This document shows, one piece after another, positions 14,301-26,716 of a DNA stretch of 64,000 bases. Numbering within the stretch: the first letter of the stretch is position 1; each line of letters opens with the position of its first letter. The stretch spans positions 62,001 to 126,000 of the forward strand of contig JAMDHS010000012.1 of the NCBI GenBank assembly GCA_029717555.1. Direction: 5' to 3'. The translations under genes were made by a program, and so were the position numbers. Under the pieces are notes generated by a model, which ran no database searches, was not told the origin of the DNA, and worked only from the letters and a program-made list of their open reading frames with translations. This stretch comes from Peribolospora baueri. Its lineage: Eukaryota; Basidiomycota; Peribolosporomycetes; Peribolosporales; Peribolosporaceae.

Positions 14301-14456
14301 ACCAAGCATAGCCAGCTTCTACAAAACGCACGAGACGAGCGTAGAGAGAGAGACACGCTGTTGCTGCGGCAAGATCGAATGTGAACTTTCCCGACGCTTG
14401 GTATCTCATTGCCGCCATCGAACCAACACCTCTCCGACTCGTGAACTCAGCAAGAA

Positions 14457-17325
14457 ATGCCGCCGACGCCATCCCACAGGGCGAGCAGGGTCAACCTCGA
14501 CCCGTCCGACGACGAAGAGGACGAAGCATTGCTTGCTTTTGTCCAGGCTTCCAAGTCCTCGCGAACCGGTCCTGACGCCGAAAGGGCACGCGAGCTGGAG
14601 CAGGCCAAGATGGCCCAGTTCGAGCGCGGCGTGAACAAAAAGAGCCGGTTCCAGAGGGAGAAGGAGGAGCGCGAGGCGAAGAAGAAGAGGGAGGAGGAGG
14701 AGGCGAGCAAGGCTTTCAAGGAATTTGTTGAGGCCTTCGGAGAAGGCAGTGGCAAGGCCGGTGGGACGGCGGCCAAGCCTAAGGGCTTCGTCCGCGCTGG
14801 TGGAGCCGGTAAGCAGTTGCCTAGTCGGCACTCTCCGTTCGACGTGTCCCTCTTCCGCTCCACCTTGATTTTCTCGGTCCGCTAAAAGTCATCTCGTCGA
14901 TGGCCATCGCTGAGGATCCGTCAGACGGTGCCCCTGGCGAAGCATACGTTCCGCCCAATCGTCCTAGCGCTAGCAAAACAGCAAGCAAACCCACCCTTTC
15001 CATGTTCGCCGATGACGACGAGCCGGTGTGTCTCTGCTTTGTTCCTTTCACTTCCACCTGTTGGGTACCTATCCAACCTCGCACAATCCCGTCCGACTCT
15101 TACAGGAGAATAAACCGGCGCCGAAGGAGCCACCGGGAAAGCGCAAGCGCGCGATCGACTCTTTCCTAGAGGAACTTCAGCGCGATCAAGCGGAACGGGA
15201 AGAAAGGCTCAAGTCAAAGTTGGCGCAAAGTGAGTTCTACCGGTCCGCATTTCGGCTCTCTCATCCTCCAGCTGAATGCCACTGGTCTCTGCACAGACCG
15301 CGACGGAACACCTCAGTCGATTAGTGCTCTCGCAGGTGAGCCCTTTTCGCTGTTTCTTCCTTCTTTTCACGAATGGCTAAGATGTTCCATTATGCGTTTG
15401 ATAGCTTTTGAATCGCAGCGCCTAGGCTCACGCGACCTTGGCGACCCGCTCACCACGAACCTATGCGTTCTCAATTTGCCCGCCAACATCTCGGAACAAG
15501 TTTTGGGCATGTTCTTTGCAAAGTATGGTCCTATCGGAAGTGTCAAGGTAAGTTGAAGCCGGTTCCATGTAGCTGCGTCATGGTAAGGGCGCTTATGATA
15601 GCTCTGTCACCGTGTCACGTCTCCGTATGCAGATTATGTGGCCGCGTGGAGATGATTTCACCCTCGGCGGCGCGGGCGCAGGGATCACGGCCTTCCGCCG
15701 GGATCGCTCAGCTGGCCTTACCGGCTTCGTGAGCTTCATGAAGCGTAAAGATGCCGAGTACGCGCTCAAGGAGACAGACGGCATAAACTGGGGCGGCAGC
15801 GTCCTCAAAGTGGGCTGGGGGAAGGCCATGCCCTTACCCCCCGTGCCGGTCTATGGTGAGCGAATGTGCGGTTTTCGTCGCTTCTCCTGCTGCACACGTC
15901 TAATAGCAGGCAATGGTCTCTTCGCGTGACGCCCCAGTTCTATCCGAGTCTCGTCCGTCTCGTTCTAGATCGCGTTCTCCAAAGCGACACCGTCGTTCAT
16001 CGCGCTCGACGTCTCCTCATCGCGGAGAGCGCGAGTGGCGGCTGCGATCCAAATCGCCTCGAGCTCGTTTCATGTCGAGCTTGAAGATTGATCCAGAGGT
16101 CGAAAAGGTGGTTCGAGCCGTCGCTGCTCGGGTCAAGGAGCATGGCAGGGCTTTCGAAGAAATGGTCCGAGAACGGGAAAAGAACAACGACAAGTTCAAA
16201 TTCCTTAGGGATGAAGAAGTACGTCCTCCATTTATATCGACGGATCGCCTGTCGGTCGCCCCCGCCGACCATCAATTCTTCTCTTGCCCACAGCTTCCAG
16301 AGTACCACCTTTTCAGACTACTTATTGATCACCGCTATCGTCCGCCCTCGCCTCCGCCTGAATTGTTCGACGACGAGGTACGTGCTCGATTTGACGTCTG
16401 AACGAGCTTAATTTGGAGATGGCGATTCACTCTCCACATGTCGCCTTCGCGCAGGGCTACGCTTCCTTGTACTCGACCGACTCTGCTGAGGAGTCAGAGC
16501 GCGAGCGCGTTCGAAGGGGTAACCTGGGCAGGCTTGCGCGCAAGAGGTTCGAGGCGATGCTTAGGAGCATCACTCTCCGCCGAGAGCGGATCGCGAAAGC
16601 AATGTCGTTCGCGTTGGAGCATGCCGACGCTGCCGATGCGGTGAGCGTCTTCTGGCAGAACCCTGCTTGGCGCATGCGTGGAAATTAAATGCTTACCTCT
16701 TGATCGTCTCCAATGGGCGCTGGGCGAACCAAAGGTCGCTGATGTGCTCATCCAGTCACTCGCCTTGCCTTCCACGCCTGTACCACGCAAGATCTCGCGT
16801 CTCTACGTCGTGTCGGACATCCTCCACAACGCCGCGTCCGTCCCCGCGGCTTGGAAGTATCGGCAGGCCTTTGAGGCTCGCCTTCCGATTGTCTTCGACC
16901 ATTTCAACGCCATCTATCGTTCCTTCCCTGGTCGGATTAAGGCGGAACAGTTCAGACGGCAGATCACTGCCGTGCTAGAAGTCTGGGATGCCTGGCTGAT
17001 TTTCCCGCCGGCTACGCTTGACGACCTCAACGCTCGGCTTGTAGGCGCTGGCTTCGTCGGTGGCGAAGACGAAGGGAATGTCGAGGCGTTTTCGGCGGCC
17101 CCTGCGGAGGCGCAAAACGCGGAGGAGAAGCCCCCGCCGGTGGGCTTCAAACCGGCGGGCTTCAAGGCCGCGGCGTTTCAACCGGCCACGGCACCATCAG
17201 CGGATGATGACGAAGATGTGGATGGCGAGGCGATGGAGGACGTGGACGGAGAGGCGATGGAGGACGTGGATGGCGAAGCTATGGACGAAGGCGACGAGGA
17301 CATCGACGGCGTGGCCATGTCTTGA
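14457..17325 (+). CDS. U2SURP: U2 snRNP-associated SURP protein (SR140/U2SURP)
   Basis: Nuclear pre-mRNA splicing factor associated with the U2 snRNP. Ten exons: 14457..14808, 14889..15025, 15106..15229, 15297..15335, 15426..15547, 15633..15855, 15938..16218, 16294..16377, 16455..16640, 16735..17325; 712 aa. Order of parts: a charged N-terminal coiled region; an RRM at about residues 226-320, entered by GDPLTTNL; an RS-rich linker; a SURP module at about 381-440, starting IDPEVEKVV; and a CID-like domain at about 455-620 containing PRKISRLYVVSDILHN. The acidic tail carries three copies of an 8-residue unit, DVDGEAME. This domain order is diagnostic of SR140. Two introns end in AAG instead of CAG or TAG (before 14889 and 16735), which makes automatic models error-prone. 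Fungal members are usually shorter than the animal protein. Confidence 0.92.
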
Positions 17326-17584
17326 TCCGAGCTCTCGTTGTCCACGTACTTTGCCTGCCTCAGTGCACTCGTTAAGGTATATATAAGCTACTCGACGCGC
17401 TCTCAGCGGACCGAATGACCAAGTCTCGGAGCCTCTGATTTTAGAGGGTTATGAGCCCAGTTGGCACTCAAGGAGGAGTCCTCGACGATGGGTTAGGGTT
17501 TTCATGTCACCCCCACTTGAAAGACGGCCTTGCAAGTCTGAGAAGTGCAAGTCTGGGAAGTGGAGCGCGCAGGATTTACAAGCA

Positions 17585-19817
17585 TCATCCCCCACCATCG
17601 TCGACAGCCCCGCCATAAATGATCCTGGTGACGACGAACGCGGCCGATACACACATCGCGTAGAGGGGCGAGGCGAAGTAGCAGTACATGAGCTGAACCC
17701 AAAAAAGTGGAGTTGGGATGGTCAGTGCGTTCGTTGGAGAGATGCCCTCTGGAGGGAGCTAAATTTCGGTCAGTGGGCTCACCAGACGAGTGATGGTAGC
17801 ATCCTCTTCCTCTGAGACATGAGCGAGTGACGCGACCTGGAAAGACAAAAGTACGAGATGGAAACACGAGACCATGAACGGCCGGCTGCTTATTAGGCTA
17901 GAGACATCGCAGTTGAGATGGTGGGAACATACCGCCGCGAGTGTGATGGCCGGGGGGCCAGCTGGTGCAATGGAGAGCACAAAATCGAGCGCTGGATCGC
18001 GGCGGAAGAGGCGAGGGGAGAGGTGGCGCAGCGTCCAGACCGAGCCGATAGAAAGTGCGGACATGAGGAAGAAGCGGCAGGCGATGAGGATCGTCACCGT
18101 GGTCGCGGAGATGCTAGCGGAGCTGCATCCGTTCCAAATCAAAAAAAAAAAGGTGAGGGGAGGTTAAGATGAATTGAGGCGTGGATAAAGTAAACATTCG
18201 ACGTTTCACGCACGTTTCGCGGGAAAGCTTGCCACCAAGCACGAACGCCTGTGTGGCACTGAACAACATGCCAATACTCTCTATACTGTCCGTCACTGTC
18301 GACCTGAGCGGAGCATCGGGCTCGACAAAGAGTTGGCGAAGAGGCGGTACCAAGCCGAAGAGGATGGCGAGCAAGCCGGCAAGTAAAGGAGGATTGAGAT
18401 GACGTTCGAAAAAGCTCTTCACTGCTTGCCATCTGTGGGCCCAACCTGCTGGAGAGGAACGTGGGCCGGGGGATGCCTGCCCTGAGGGGAGCCGCAAAGG
18501 GAGGGACATGGGCGACGTGGGCGGTGTTAAGGGGCTCCACAGATCGGTTACAAGCCTGCCTAGGTCTGTCGTCGACCTTGACACGGAGTGCCACGGGGTG
18601 GGCACAACGAGAGGGGTGCCATGGCTCAGCATCTCGGACTCTCCGCCCGGTGGCAACGGCTCATATTGATCAAGCGGCAGCCTGGCAAAGTCGTCCTCAG
18701 ACAAGGGGCTCCGTGATGATAATTGTCCAGAAATACTTGCGGCGTCGGTATAGGAATGAGAGCGCTGGAGAAGAGGCGATTCTTCATTCACCACTAGCCT
18801 CGAGGTTGGCGGTATGACTGGCGGGGACGGGTGTTGGCTATCGGGTCGTTGGGTCGTCGGGAGCGCTGGCGTGCCGCGCCGGGATGAGCGATGGCTCACG
18901 GACCGTCGGCCGGTCATGAGGTGAGGTCCAATGGCGAATCTAACCTCTCGAGAAGAGGGACGTCGGTGTCAAAGCTCAAGAAGTCACCCGCCCTGTTGGG
19001 TCCCCGAACGAAGGCGAGACTAGAAACTGGCGTTGAGGTGAGGTTTCGAACTCACTTGAAAATGTTCTGCACCAAAGAATTGATCAAGATGTATGTTCTG
19101 GTCCGTGTCAAAACGGCATCCACCGTGTCGTCGGGACCACAACGGAGAACGTCTAACTTGCCCATCTTGGACAGAGACTGGACTAAGAGAATCGGCAGGG
19201 CGGTAGACTGGTAGATATGCGAGGGCGAGGGCGATCTATTCAGCCTTATCAACCCACCACTTCCGTCTTGGACCCAACAAAGAAAGGCACAGCTCACATT
19301 ATTGAACACGAGTGCGATCGGTAGCCATGCGGGCATGCCTGCCCATCTGCGCAAGGCAAGGCCGAGGCACATGGGCACGCTCATGTAAAAGATGCAGAAC
19401 GCTGGGATGATCCAGTATGACATGAGGTTTGACGGCGTCACCTGTTCTGCGATCTCTGAGAACAGCAGCGCAGGCAGGTAGATCGAGGCGCATAGGGCAT
19501 TGATGTTCTGCGATGCGGGCGGGCGGATGACGGGACAGGCATGTGGAGTAGGTCCAGACATCAGAAGAGAGAGAAACGACGAAACACGCGCGCTCACCCG
19601 CTCTCCTTCGGCCGTCAGCCAGTTGCGTTTCCGAGCGATGAAGCCATACAGCATGACCAGCAGGGCCGAAATCGAAGCCTGAAGGGGACGACGAACAAGC
19701 GAACACCCAGGTCAGCAAACACGAACTAGGTTATTTTTTTTAACCGAGCGCCCTCCCGCAAAAGACGCTCACGCCCGCCGAAGCTCGCACAGTTCCGAAT
19801 ACCGTCTTCTTGTCCAT
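17585..19817 (-). CDS. Auxin-efflux-carrier-like membrane transporter
   Basis: Integral membrane protein of the PIN/auxin efflux carrier family (Mem_trans), whose fungal members sit in endomembranes or the plasma membrane. Eight exons: complement(17585..17692, 17783..17836, 17933..18122, 18214..18939, 19056..19207, 19298..19507, 19598..19678, 19773..19817); 521 aa. The first half has hydrophobic segments with YLPALLFSEIAEQV and VFNN followed by STALPILLVQSL, typical of the family's first helix bundle. A Ser/Pro-rich cytoplasmic loop of about 170 residues (including MTGRRSVSHRSS) follows, and then the second bundle. The acceptor of the exon starting at 18122 has an in-frame alternative at 18113 (CAG or TAG, nine bases apart). 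Substrate unknown; yeast relatives have been linked to amine or amino-acid stress. Confidence 0.85.
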
Positions 19818-20570
19818 GCATGGAGTTATGCTGCTGCAAGACGCTGGCTCCCTGGAGGGAAAAAAGGTGTGGGGGGGGGAAAAAGGTCAGCTAGGACCCA
19901 TCGGCGACGTCCGTTGTTTTTTGTCGTGCGCGCATGCGCTTATTCAGTACTCGGCGCGTCTGCGGGGGGCTCGGGGGGAAGGCATCGGCAAGGACAGACG
20001 ATGCCGTAGCATGATGTTCGACTTTTTTTTTCTTAGTCTGTCTCAAGCGTTACGTAGGGGTTGTTCAGTCAGGGAGTTGAGTGAGTGAGTGAATCGAGTG
20101 TGAAAAAGAGCATGGTTGATATGGCTTGGTAAGAGGAGGGAACAGACCTGAGACCGCACTGCAACGACGAGCATGGGGAAGCAAGCAGGGAGAAGTAGAG
20201 CCGCCGGCCGAAACGTCGACGCGGGGATAGGAGCCGGACGACTCGTCACGTGTGCATAGGCACAACAAAAACCCACACCGCATCCAGGATAATGCAATGC
20301 GAATTCTTTTCATGGTTGCGGTCCCGCTGGGCGGGCGAACGACGAGGTGAGGTGACATGGCATGACGGACGACACGGGACGGTGACACGCAGGGCGAGAC
20401 CGGAAAGGAGCGAAAGAAGGAAGATGGGAATAAGCAAGGTGGGTGGGTGGATGAGTGGGGTGGCACGAGTCGAAGGACGAGCGGTAGCGATTAGGCGGGG
20501 ACACGATGATGACGACGATGACGACGATGACGATGATGCCGACGACGACGATGACAAAAGAGGGAGGGGA
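19818..20570. other. Intergenic: transporter promoter and vigilin 3' flank
   Basis: The space between two minus-strand genes, carrying the upstream region of the transporter and the downstream region of vigilin. It contains a run of T at about 20024 and GA/GT-rich patches. No coding frame of interest was seen. Confidence 0.6.
20505..20555 (+). repeat. GAT/GAC triplet repeat
   Basis: An imperfect triplet run of GATGAC/GACGATG units that ends just before the vigilin stop codon, so it probably falls within the vigilin 3' UTR, where it reads as GTC/ATC in the transcript. Confidence 0.85.
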
Positions 20571-23500
20571 TCATGATCGGCGGACAGACTTGGCCTGTTT
20601 GACAAGCAACTCCTTGGCGGCCAACACAGCCTGCCGGGACCCGCGAACGAGGATGAGACCGGTCGAGTTGCGGGGCACCTCCACCTCTGCGCCCGATTCG
20701 GCTTGTACGCTCGACAGACCTGCCCCTCCGCGGCCGATGATCCTCGGAATGGCCGAGCGTTCGACGATCAGCTTACCCGTGCAGCTCGCTCCCTCGGCGC
20801 GCTTCATCGCGCTCTCGATTCGTTTTCGCGCCCCTTCCACGCCTTCCCGGTCTCGGCCCGTGAGCGTCCACTCGATGACGGTCTGATCGCCCTCCGCCGC
20901 CGCCGACGGCTCGTCCTCCTCTTCCAACTCCCAGGACATGTCGTCCTCATCGCCTCGCTCCTCCTCATCCGCGTCGATACGGGCGGCGGTGGCGGACACT
21001 TCATTCGCGCCGCTCCCGTTTGCCGTCGTCGCCTTTTTCTTCTCCGGCTTGGGCACCTTGGGATGATCGACGTTGACTTGGTGCTCGATGCGGAGCGTGC
21101 GGAACAGCAGCGGCGTGCCAACCTTGTGGTGAAGGGAGACGGGCATGGAGAGGGTGTCCGAGGCGGACGGGTGAGACTCGGCCACATCTGCGGCCGCCTT
21201 CTTGGCGTTTTCGAGCGCGCCGAGGATCTTCACGACGCTCTTCGGGTCCACGTTCGCCAGCTCGTCCGCGTTGGTAGGCTCGCCGGCCGACTCGTAGTCT
21301 CGCCAGGTGGGGAGGAAGAGCCGCACCTCGTGTTTGGCCTGAAGCTCCTGGAACCGGGAGCCACCGCGGCCGACGAGGGCGCGCTGCTGCGAAGGGGCGA
21401 CGACGATGCCGTAGACGACGCGCTCGGAGAGGGCTTTGGCGGCCGCCTCCAGCTCGTCCTTGATCTTGGTGGCCAATTCGCGAGGGCCGCGGACGACGAC
21501 TCTGTCCATCTCCTTATCGCCTCGTCGCGGGAAGAGGACGAGCTGAGAGGAAGCGCGGGCGTCGGAGGGACCGCCAGCCTTGACGACAAGGTCCCGAATA
21601 GCCGAACCTCCGGCACCGATGAGGGTACGGTGGTGGGCAGGGTCGATGGTGATGACGAACGAGGCCTCGCCGTCGACCTCCTTAGCAATGGCCACGATCT
21701 TGTCCTTGGCCGCCGCGATGGCCTTCTTGGTTCCGCGCAGCTTGATGGTCGTCACGCCGGCCTTGTCGCCGTCGCGGTCAACGTCGATCTGCGCCTCGGT
21801 CTCCTCGCGGATCTGATTGATGTTCGCGCCGCCCTTGCCCATGATCCGGGCCACGCTCTTTGTGCTCACGGGCACCTCAACCACGTTGTTGTGCTCCTTC
21901 TCATACTCCAGCAGCTCCATCAGCTCAGCCTTGGCGCCCGCCACGCCCTTCTTCCCGCCCTTGATCACCACTTCGTCCGCCTTCTGAGCCGAACCACCAC
22001 CGGCGCCAGCACTGCTGGCGTCCCCGTTGGCGCTGCGGTCCTTGGGAAAGTTAATCCGGACGGAGTAAGTCTCCTGCAGCCTCGTGACGTACTTGCCGCC
22101 AGAGCCGATCATGCTCGCATGAAGGTGAGCGGGGATATTAACCGTCGCCGTCGTCTCGTCGGCCAGGCGCTCGACCTGCGTTTGGATGCGCCTCTGCGCC
22201 TCCTGGACGGCCTCTTTGCGGCCCGTCAGCGTCACCTTGGTCTTGGCCGCGCTCGCTTTCTTTTTGGACGCCGCGCTGGCGCCGGTGCCAGCAGGCTTGC
22301 CTCCGCGGACGTCTTCGGCAGGCTCACTGAAATCAACGCGGACGCCGAGCTCGTTACGCAGCTTGGTGACCGTGGCACCGCCCTTGCCGACGAGGTGGGG
22401 CACGTGAGACGCGTCGATGGAGAGCTCGGCGACGTGACCGTTGACGATGGCGTCTTGCTCCGCCTCGTCTGCGATGCGCCGGATCTCCTTGGCCACGCGC
22501 TCGACCTCTATGCTTGGCCCGCGAATCACCACCTCATCCTCTCCAACCGGCTTGGCGCCCTTGGGAGGGGCGGGCGAGCCGGCCTTGGGCCGGCCGACCT
22601 TGATGGAGACGAGGCGCTCCTCTCCGATGAGCGCGTTGAGCGTCGTACCGTTGGGGCCGATGATGTGTCGGTGGTGCTTGGCGTGCACGGTCAGCGTCTC
22701 GGTGCGAATGTCGGCGACGTCCTTGGCGAGTTCGAGGAGCTCCTGTCGGACGCCGTTAAGAATCTCTTGCACCTTGGCGTCCCGCGCCTTGCGGTCGTTC
22801 GGCAGCTGAGACGTCACGGCCGGGCTGGCGAGGACGAGGAGGACGTCGTCGCGGTCCTCGCCCTCGGAAGGGAAGACAATGTCGACGCCGGTGCTCTCAA
22901 ACTTTTTGAGGTTCTGCCCCTTGCGACCGATGAGGAAGCGGTGCAGGAGCGACTCGATCTCGACGGTGGAGACGAACGTAGGCGGGACGGACTTGACGAG
23001 GGCCATGATATCCCCTCGGACCTTGGACACCTCGGCGTGGTCCGCACCGACGATCTCAATCACGATCTGGCCCAACGTCTCGATGGCCGCCGGCCGAGGC
23101 GGGTAGACCTGGACGCCCTGGACGCGAGGAAGCTTGCCGTTGCGGACGAGCCAGCGGAGAAGATTCTTTCCGTACGAAAGCGGGTCGTAGGTGCCGTAAG
23201 CGGAGCGGTGAGCAGAGGTGAGATCGACGGTCTCCACCTGCATCTTGTTCGCCTTCTCCATGACCGCCTGGAGACCGGTGGGCAGGCTCGACTGGGGCCC
23301 GCGGAGGGTGACCGAGTCGGAAGGGTCGTCGATGGGAGCGAGCTCGATCGAGCAGCCGGTGGCCGCCAAGACGTCGTTGGCACCGTCTCCGACGAGGAAG
23401 CGATGCTGTCTCTTCGGGCAGCTGATGGTGAGCGTTCGCAGAGTGCGCTTCAGCTCATCGTGCAGGGCGTCAATGGCCTCGACGACCTTGCCGACGGCGT

Positions 23501-24814
23501 CCCTGTCTCCGGAGACGACGATGGCGAGATCCTTCTCCCTCCTTTGTTTGTCCTCTTCGCCTTCCTCCTCTCCACCGGGAGCGGGATGGCTCAAGAACGC
23601 GGCGCGAGGTGGGACGCGGACGCTGACGACGCCCTGGCCCTCCTCCTGCTCGAGCCTGGCGGCGTTGGCGCCCTTGGGACCGGCGATGAAGGGGTAGTAC
23701 TCGTGACCGATGTGGGTGAGGCGGGTCGTGATCTTGCTCGTGCGCTCGTTGACGATGGCCTGGATGAGCGACTGGGCTTCCTTGGCGTGGATCTCGTCGC
23801 CTTCGATGGTGATCGCGATCTGTGCCTCGTCCTCGAGTAGGTCGTCCGACGGGGCTGCTGCTGCCGGCTTGGCCTCCTCGGCGGGGTCGCGGGGCGGGAT
23901 GTGAATCCGGACGCCGGTCTGGTCAATGATCTGCTTGAGGTTGCGACCTGGTCCGAGCGCAGGCGATTGGAAAGGGAACGAAATTCAGCGTGGGCGCGCG
24001 CGCTTCACGTGGGGCGGTGGATCGGATCGGATAAGGAACGGCGACAACGATCTCCTCGCCTACACACCTTTAGAACCGATGATGTATGCACGAAGCGATG
24101 CGGGTACGTTGAGCGAGAGGGTGACCTGTTGGAGATGAGGAACGAATAGCGGCACGTTAGAAAAGCTCTGCCACCGAAAAGCTTCGCAAACACTGACGTA
24201 GCAGTAGCGGCACTCACGTTCCTGGCGAGCTGGACCTGGAGCTCCTTCTTGGCCTTTTTGACGTCGGCCTCGTTGGCGCCCTTGATGACAAAGGTGGTGG
24301 AGCCGGTCTTGCGGGTCGTGCTCGCCTCGACGTGGGCCTTGGTGCGCTGCATGACCCTCTGCATGACGGCGCCGAGGCGGGGCAGGGCGTCTTCTGGAAT
24401 GGCGACGGTGAGCGTCTCGGAGTGGGATGCGCGCTGGATCACCGGTGTGGGCGAGCTCCAAGCGGGGGCGGCGGCGGGGGCTGCATGGCCGTTGGCGTGG
24501 CCGGCGGCAGGGGTGGAACGACCGGAGGCGGAGGCGAAGGTCGGCTTGGACTTGGCTCCCCACTTGGCGGGAGTGGCGGGAGCGGCGGCGGCGGCGAGAG
24601 AGGGGAAGGCGGCCTCGGAGGAGACGTCGAGAGGGGCGGCTGCTTCGGCGTTCCTGCGAGTGGACGAGGGGGCGTGACGGGGTTCGACGTCGTCGTCCTT
24701 GAGAGCCGGGAACGGATCCTCCATAGGCGCCTGGGCTTGGGCTTGGGCGGCGGAGGAGGAGGGAGCGCCTTGGTCGTGAAGACGGGCGAGGTCGGCAGCA
24801 GAGAGGGTTGCCAT
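20571..24814 (-). CDS. SCP160: Vigilin, multi-KH RNA-binding protein (Scp160-like)
   Basis: Cytoplasmic RNA-binding protein, in yeast bound to polysomes at the ER. Three exons: complement(20571..23947, 24068..24125, 24218..24814); 1343 aa. I count about eleven KH loops with an intact G-x-x-G (for example IIGSKG, LIGRKG, IIGPNG, LVGKGG, MIGSGG, IMGKGG, LIGAGG, LVGRGG, IIGRGG), plus degenerate KH repeats at the N-terminus and before the acidic region around residues 1210-1260. That fits the 14-15 KH plan of vigilin. The first intron splits a KH repeat just before VTLSLNVPASLRAY. The start ATG opens MATLSAADLARL, close to an acceptable fungal N-terminus. No catalytic function is expected. Confidence 0.95.
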
Positions 24815-26130
24815 GATGGCGGCGAGACGGCGGGGGGTACCTTGAGCAGTTGTGCGATGGCGACGGGTGCGACGAAGACGTGAGCTGGCTGCGCTCGAGC
24901 TCGCGAGTGAGGGCTACTCGGAGCGGGAGCGGACGACGGGGGACGAGGAGGAGGAGGAGGGGGAGTGGACGACCGCGAAGGGGCGTTGAGGGGAAGAAGG
25001 AAGGAGTGACGATGGCGAGTGGAGAGCGGCGGTGCTGGCGCCTCGACTCGACTGCCAACGCACTCGGCGCCGCAGCAGCTCCCCGGCCGGCGTCCTTGGC
25101 TGCCGGGCGAGTTAAAGGAGATTACAAAACGGCATTATCCCCTCGACCCACGTCCCTATTCGCCTTGTATTCCCGCCCGACGTCCGTCCGGCTCGGGTCG
25201 CACGAGGGATGAATGAGAGCGGCGAGGGAGGATGGATGGAGGACGGATTCGTTCCGACTACCACCATCATACATCATCATCCATTTTATCCTTTTCCACC
25301 CGTCCTCGTCCTTCTTCTCGCCGCCTTCCTTCCCACTGCCGTCCGCCGATGGTGCCTTGCCTTGTGTCGGCGGCGTATGTGGATCCGATATGTTGGAAAG
25401 AGTATGTAGTAGCGTGATCGCCGTGTGAATACAACGAGGCGTGGCCGAGAGAATGGGTGTCGCGGGGACGAGGGAGAGAAAGGGGACGAAGGGGAACGGG
25501 CCGAGAAAGGCAAGGCCGGCGTTGCCATCGCCGACGTCCTCGCTGTTCGCTCGCTGGCCGCCGGTGCGGGGGCGTGCGAGGCGGACAATGGATGTGGGAG
25601 GCCGTCTGTGGAAGGACATGGACCGCTCGGCTCGGCTTGCTTGGCGACGAGCACAAGCACGTCGTCTCGTGTCCGGCAGCGTGGCGTCTATACGACTGCG
25701 TTTCGTGGTCTCGCTTCGTTTGATCGCGTCGCCGTCGGATCGGTTCACCGTTGGCCGACGTCGGCGTCGTCGTCTTCGCCAGCGAGCCAGCGCGTAAGCC
25801 AGCGAACGAGACGGGACCACCCGAGTGAATCGATTCGGCTCGGCTCAACTGAACTGGAGGACGCCGTCGCCGTCGCCGCCGCTGTCGCCGTCGCCGTCGC
25901 TGTTGTGGATGATGAGCAAAGGCGGAGCGAGGACAAAGAGCGTCATCGTCTGCCACCGTCGCCGCCGCCCCGTGTCCGTCGTCGCTTTCGCTTCTTCCAC
26001 GCCGCCTCGCCAACCGGCTTCCTTCCTTTTCCCGTCCGCGTCGGCCGTCGTCCGCCGTTTCCGTCCCCGTCCCCGTTTTCCACCCGTCGCCATCCTCCTC
26101 TCCGCTCGTCGTCGTCGCCAGCCATCGCCA

Positions 26131-26163
<33 letters not shown>

Positions 26164-26716
26164 AGTCGCCCGTCGACGACGCCCACCATCCTCCCTCTTC
26201 TCTCCACCTCCTCCTCACCGCCGTCATCCGCGCGTGTCCACTCCCCCCTCACCCCATCCCTCCCTTCCGCTCCTCACCTCGCGACAACGTACATGGTCGC
26301 TCGGGCATCGCATACCACGGACACTCATACACCCCACCTCGCACATTCATCCCCTCCCCTCCCGCCTTCCCACCGCCTTCGCTCCCTTTCGCTCCCCTTT
26401 CCTTTCCCTCCTGCTCGCCCACCCACTTCGCTGCCGTCGTCAAGAGATAAGAGATGCAAGGTGAGAGTGAGACTACCGCCCGCTTCTCCGGCCTCTGCAC
26501 CTCGCCCGTTCCCGGACCGAAGCGCGAGCGCGCGTCTCCCTCTCGTCTCGTCTCCCTCTCGCTCACTGGTCGACCTCCCGCGCCGTTGCTTGTCCCCCCC
26601 GTCTTCCTCCAGACTCCACCATACACCCCGCCCCACCAGCACCACCACGGCTGACCGCCCACCCCGTCCCACTGCCGGCGCCAGGAGCACTCGCGGCCCA
26701 GAACGGCATCAAGAAG
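24815..26716. promoter_or_regulatory. Divergent intergenic region between vigilin and CHD1
   Basis: 1.9 kb between two start codons that point away from each other. The half next to CHD1 (about 25850-26700) is pyrimidine-rich on the CHD1 sense strand, with CCGTCG hexamer repeats, as often seen in fungal promoters and 5' leaders. Open frames through it are low-complexity Arg/Pro/Ser products. I see no separate gene, but a spliced 5' UTR of either neighbour could lie here. Confidence 0.55.
26126..26163 (+). repeat. GCCGTC hexanucleotide repeat
   Basis: About six near-perfect copies of GCCGTC in the CHD1 upstream region. A related imperfect run lies at about 25860-25905. Confidence 0.8.

Larger units (their letters stand above)
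5914..14456. other. Long stretch without a recognisable gene
   Basis: About 8.5 kb between the divergent transcription factor (minus) and U2SURP (plus). Open frames reach some 250 codons but are arginine, serine or proline rich in every frame and match no family I know, as expected for GC-rich noncoding DNA. The part from 5.9 to about 7.3 kb is strongly purine-rich on the plus strand. The part from 12 to 14.4 kb is less GC-rich. Several microsatellites lie inside it. A short frame at 12588-12773 (plus, no ATG) looks slightly more protein-like, being acidic and then Arg/Lys rich, but I cannot support it as a gene. I found no tRNA or rRNA. It may hold a very long regulatory region, a long 5' leader, or a noncoding transcript. 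Confidence 0.5.

Noticed and set aside
20703-23840. Plus-strand open frame of 1045 codons opposite vigilin
   Set aside because: It is the exact antisense of a clear multi-KH gene. Its composition is what results from GC-rich codon use on the other strand, and it shows no family pattern.
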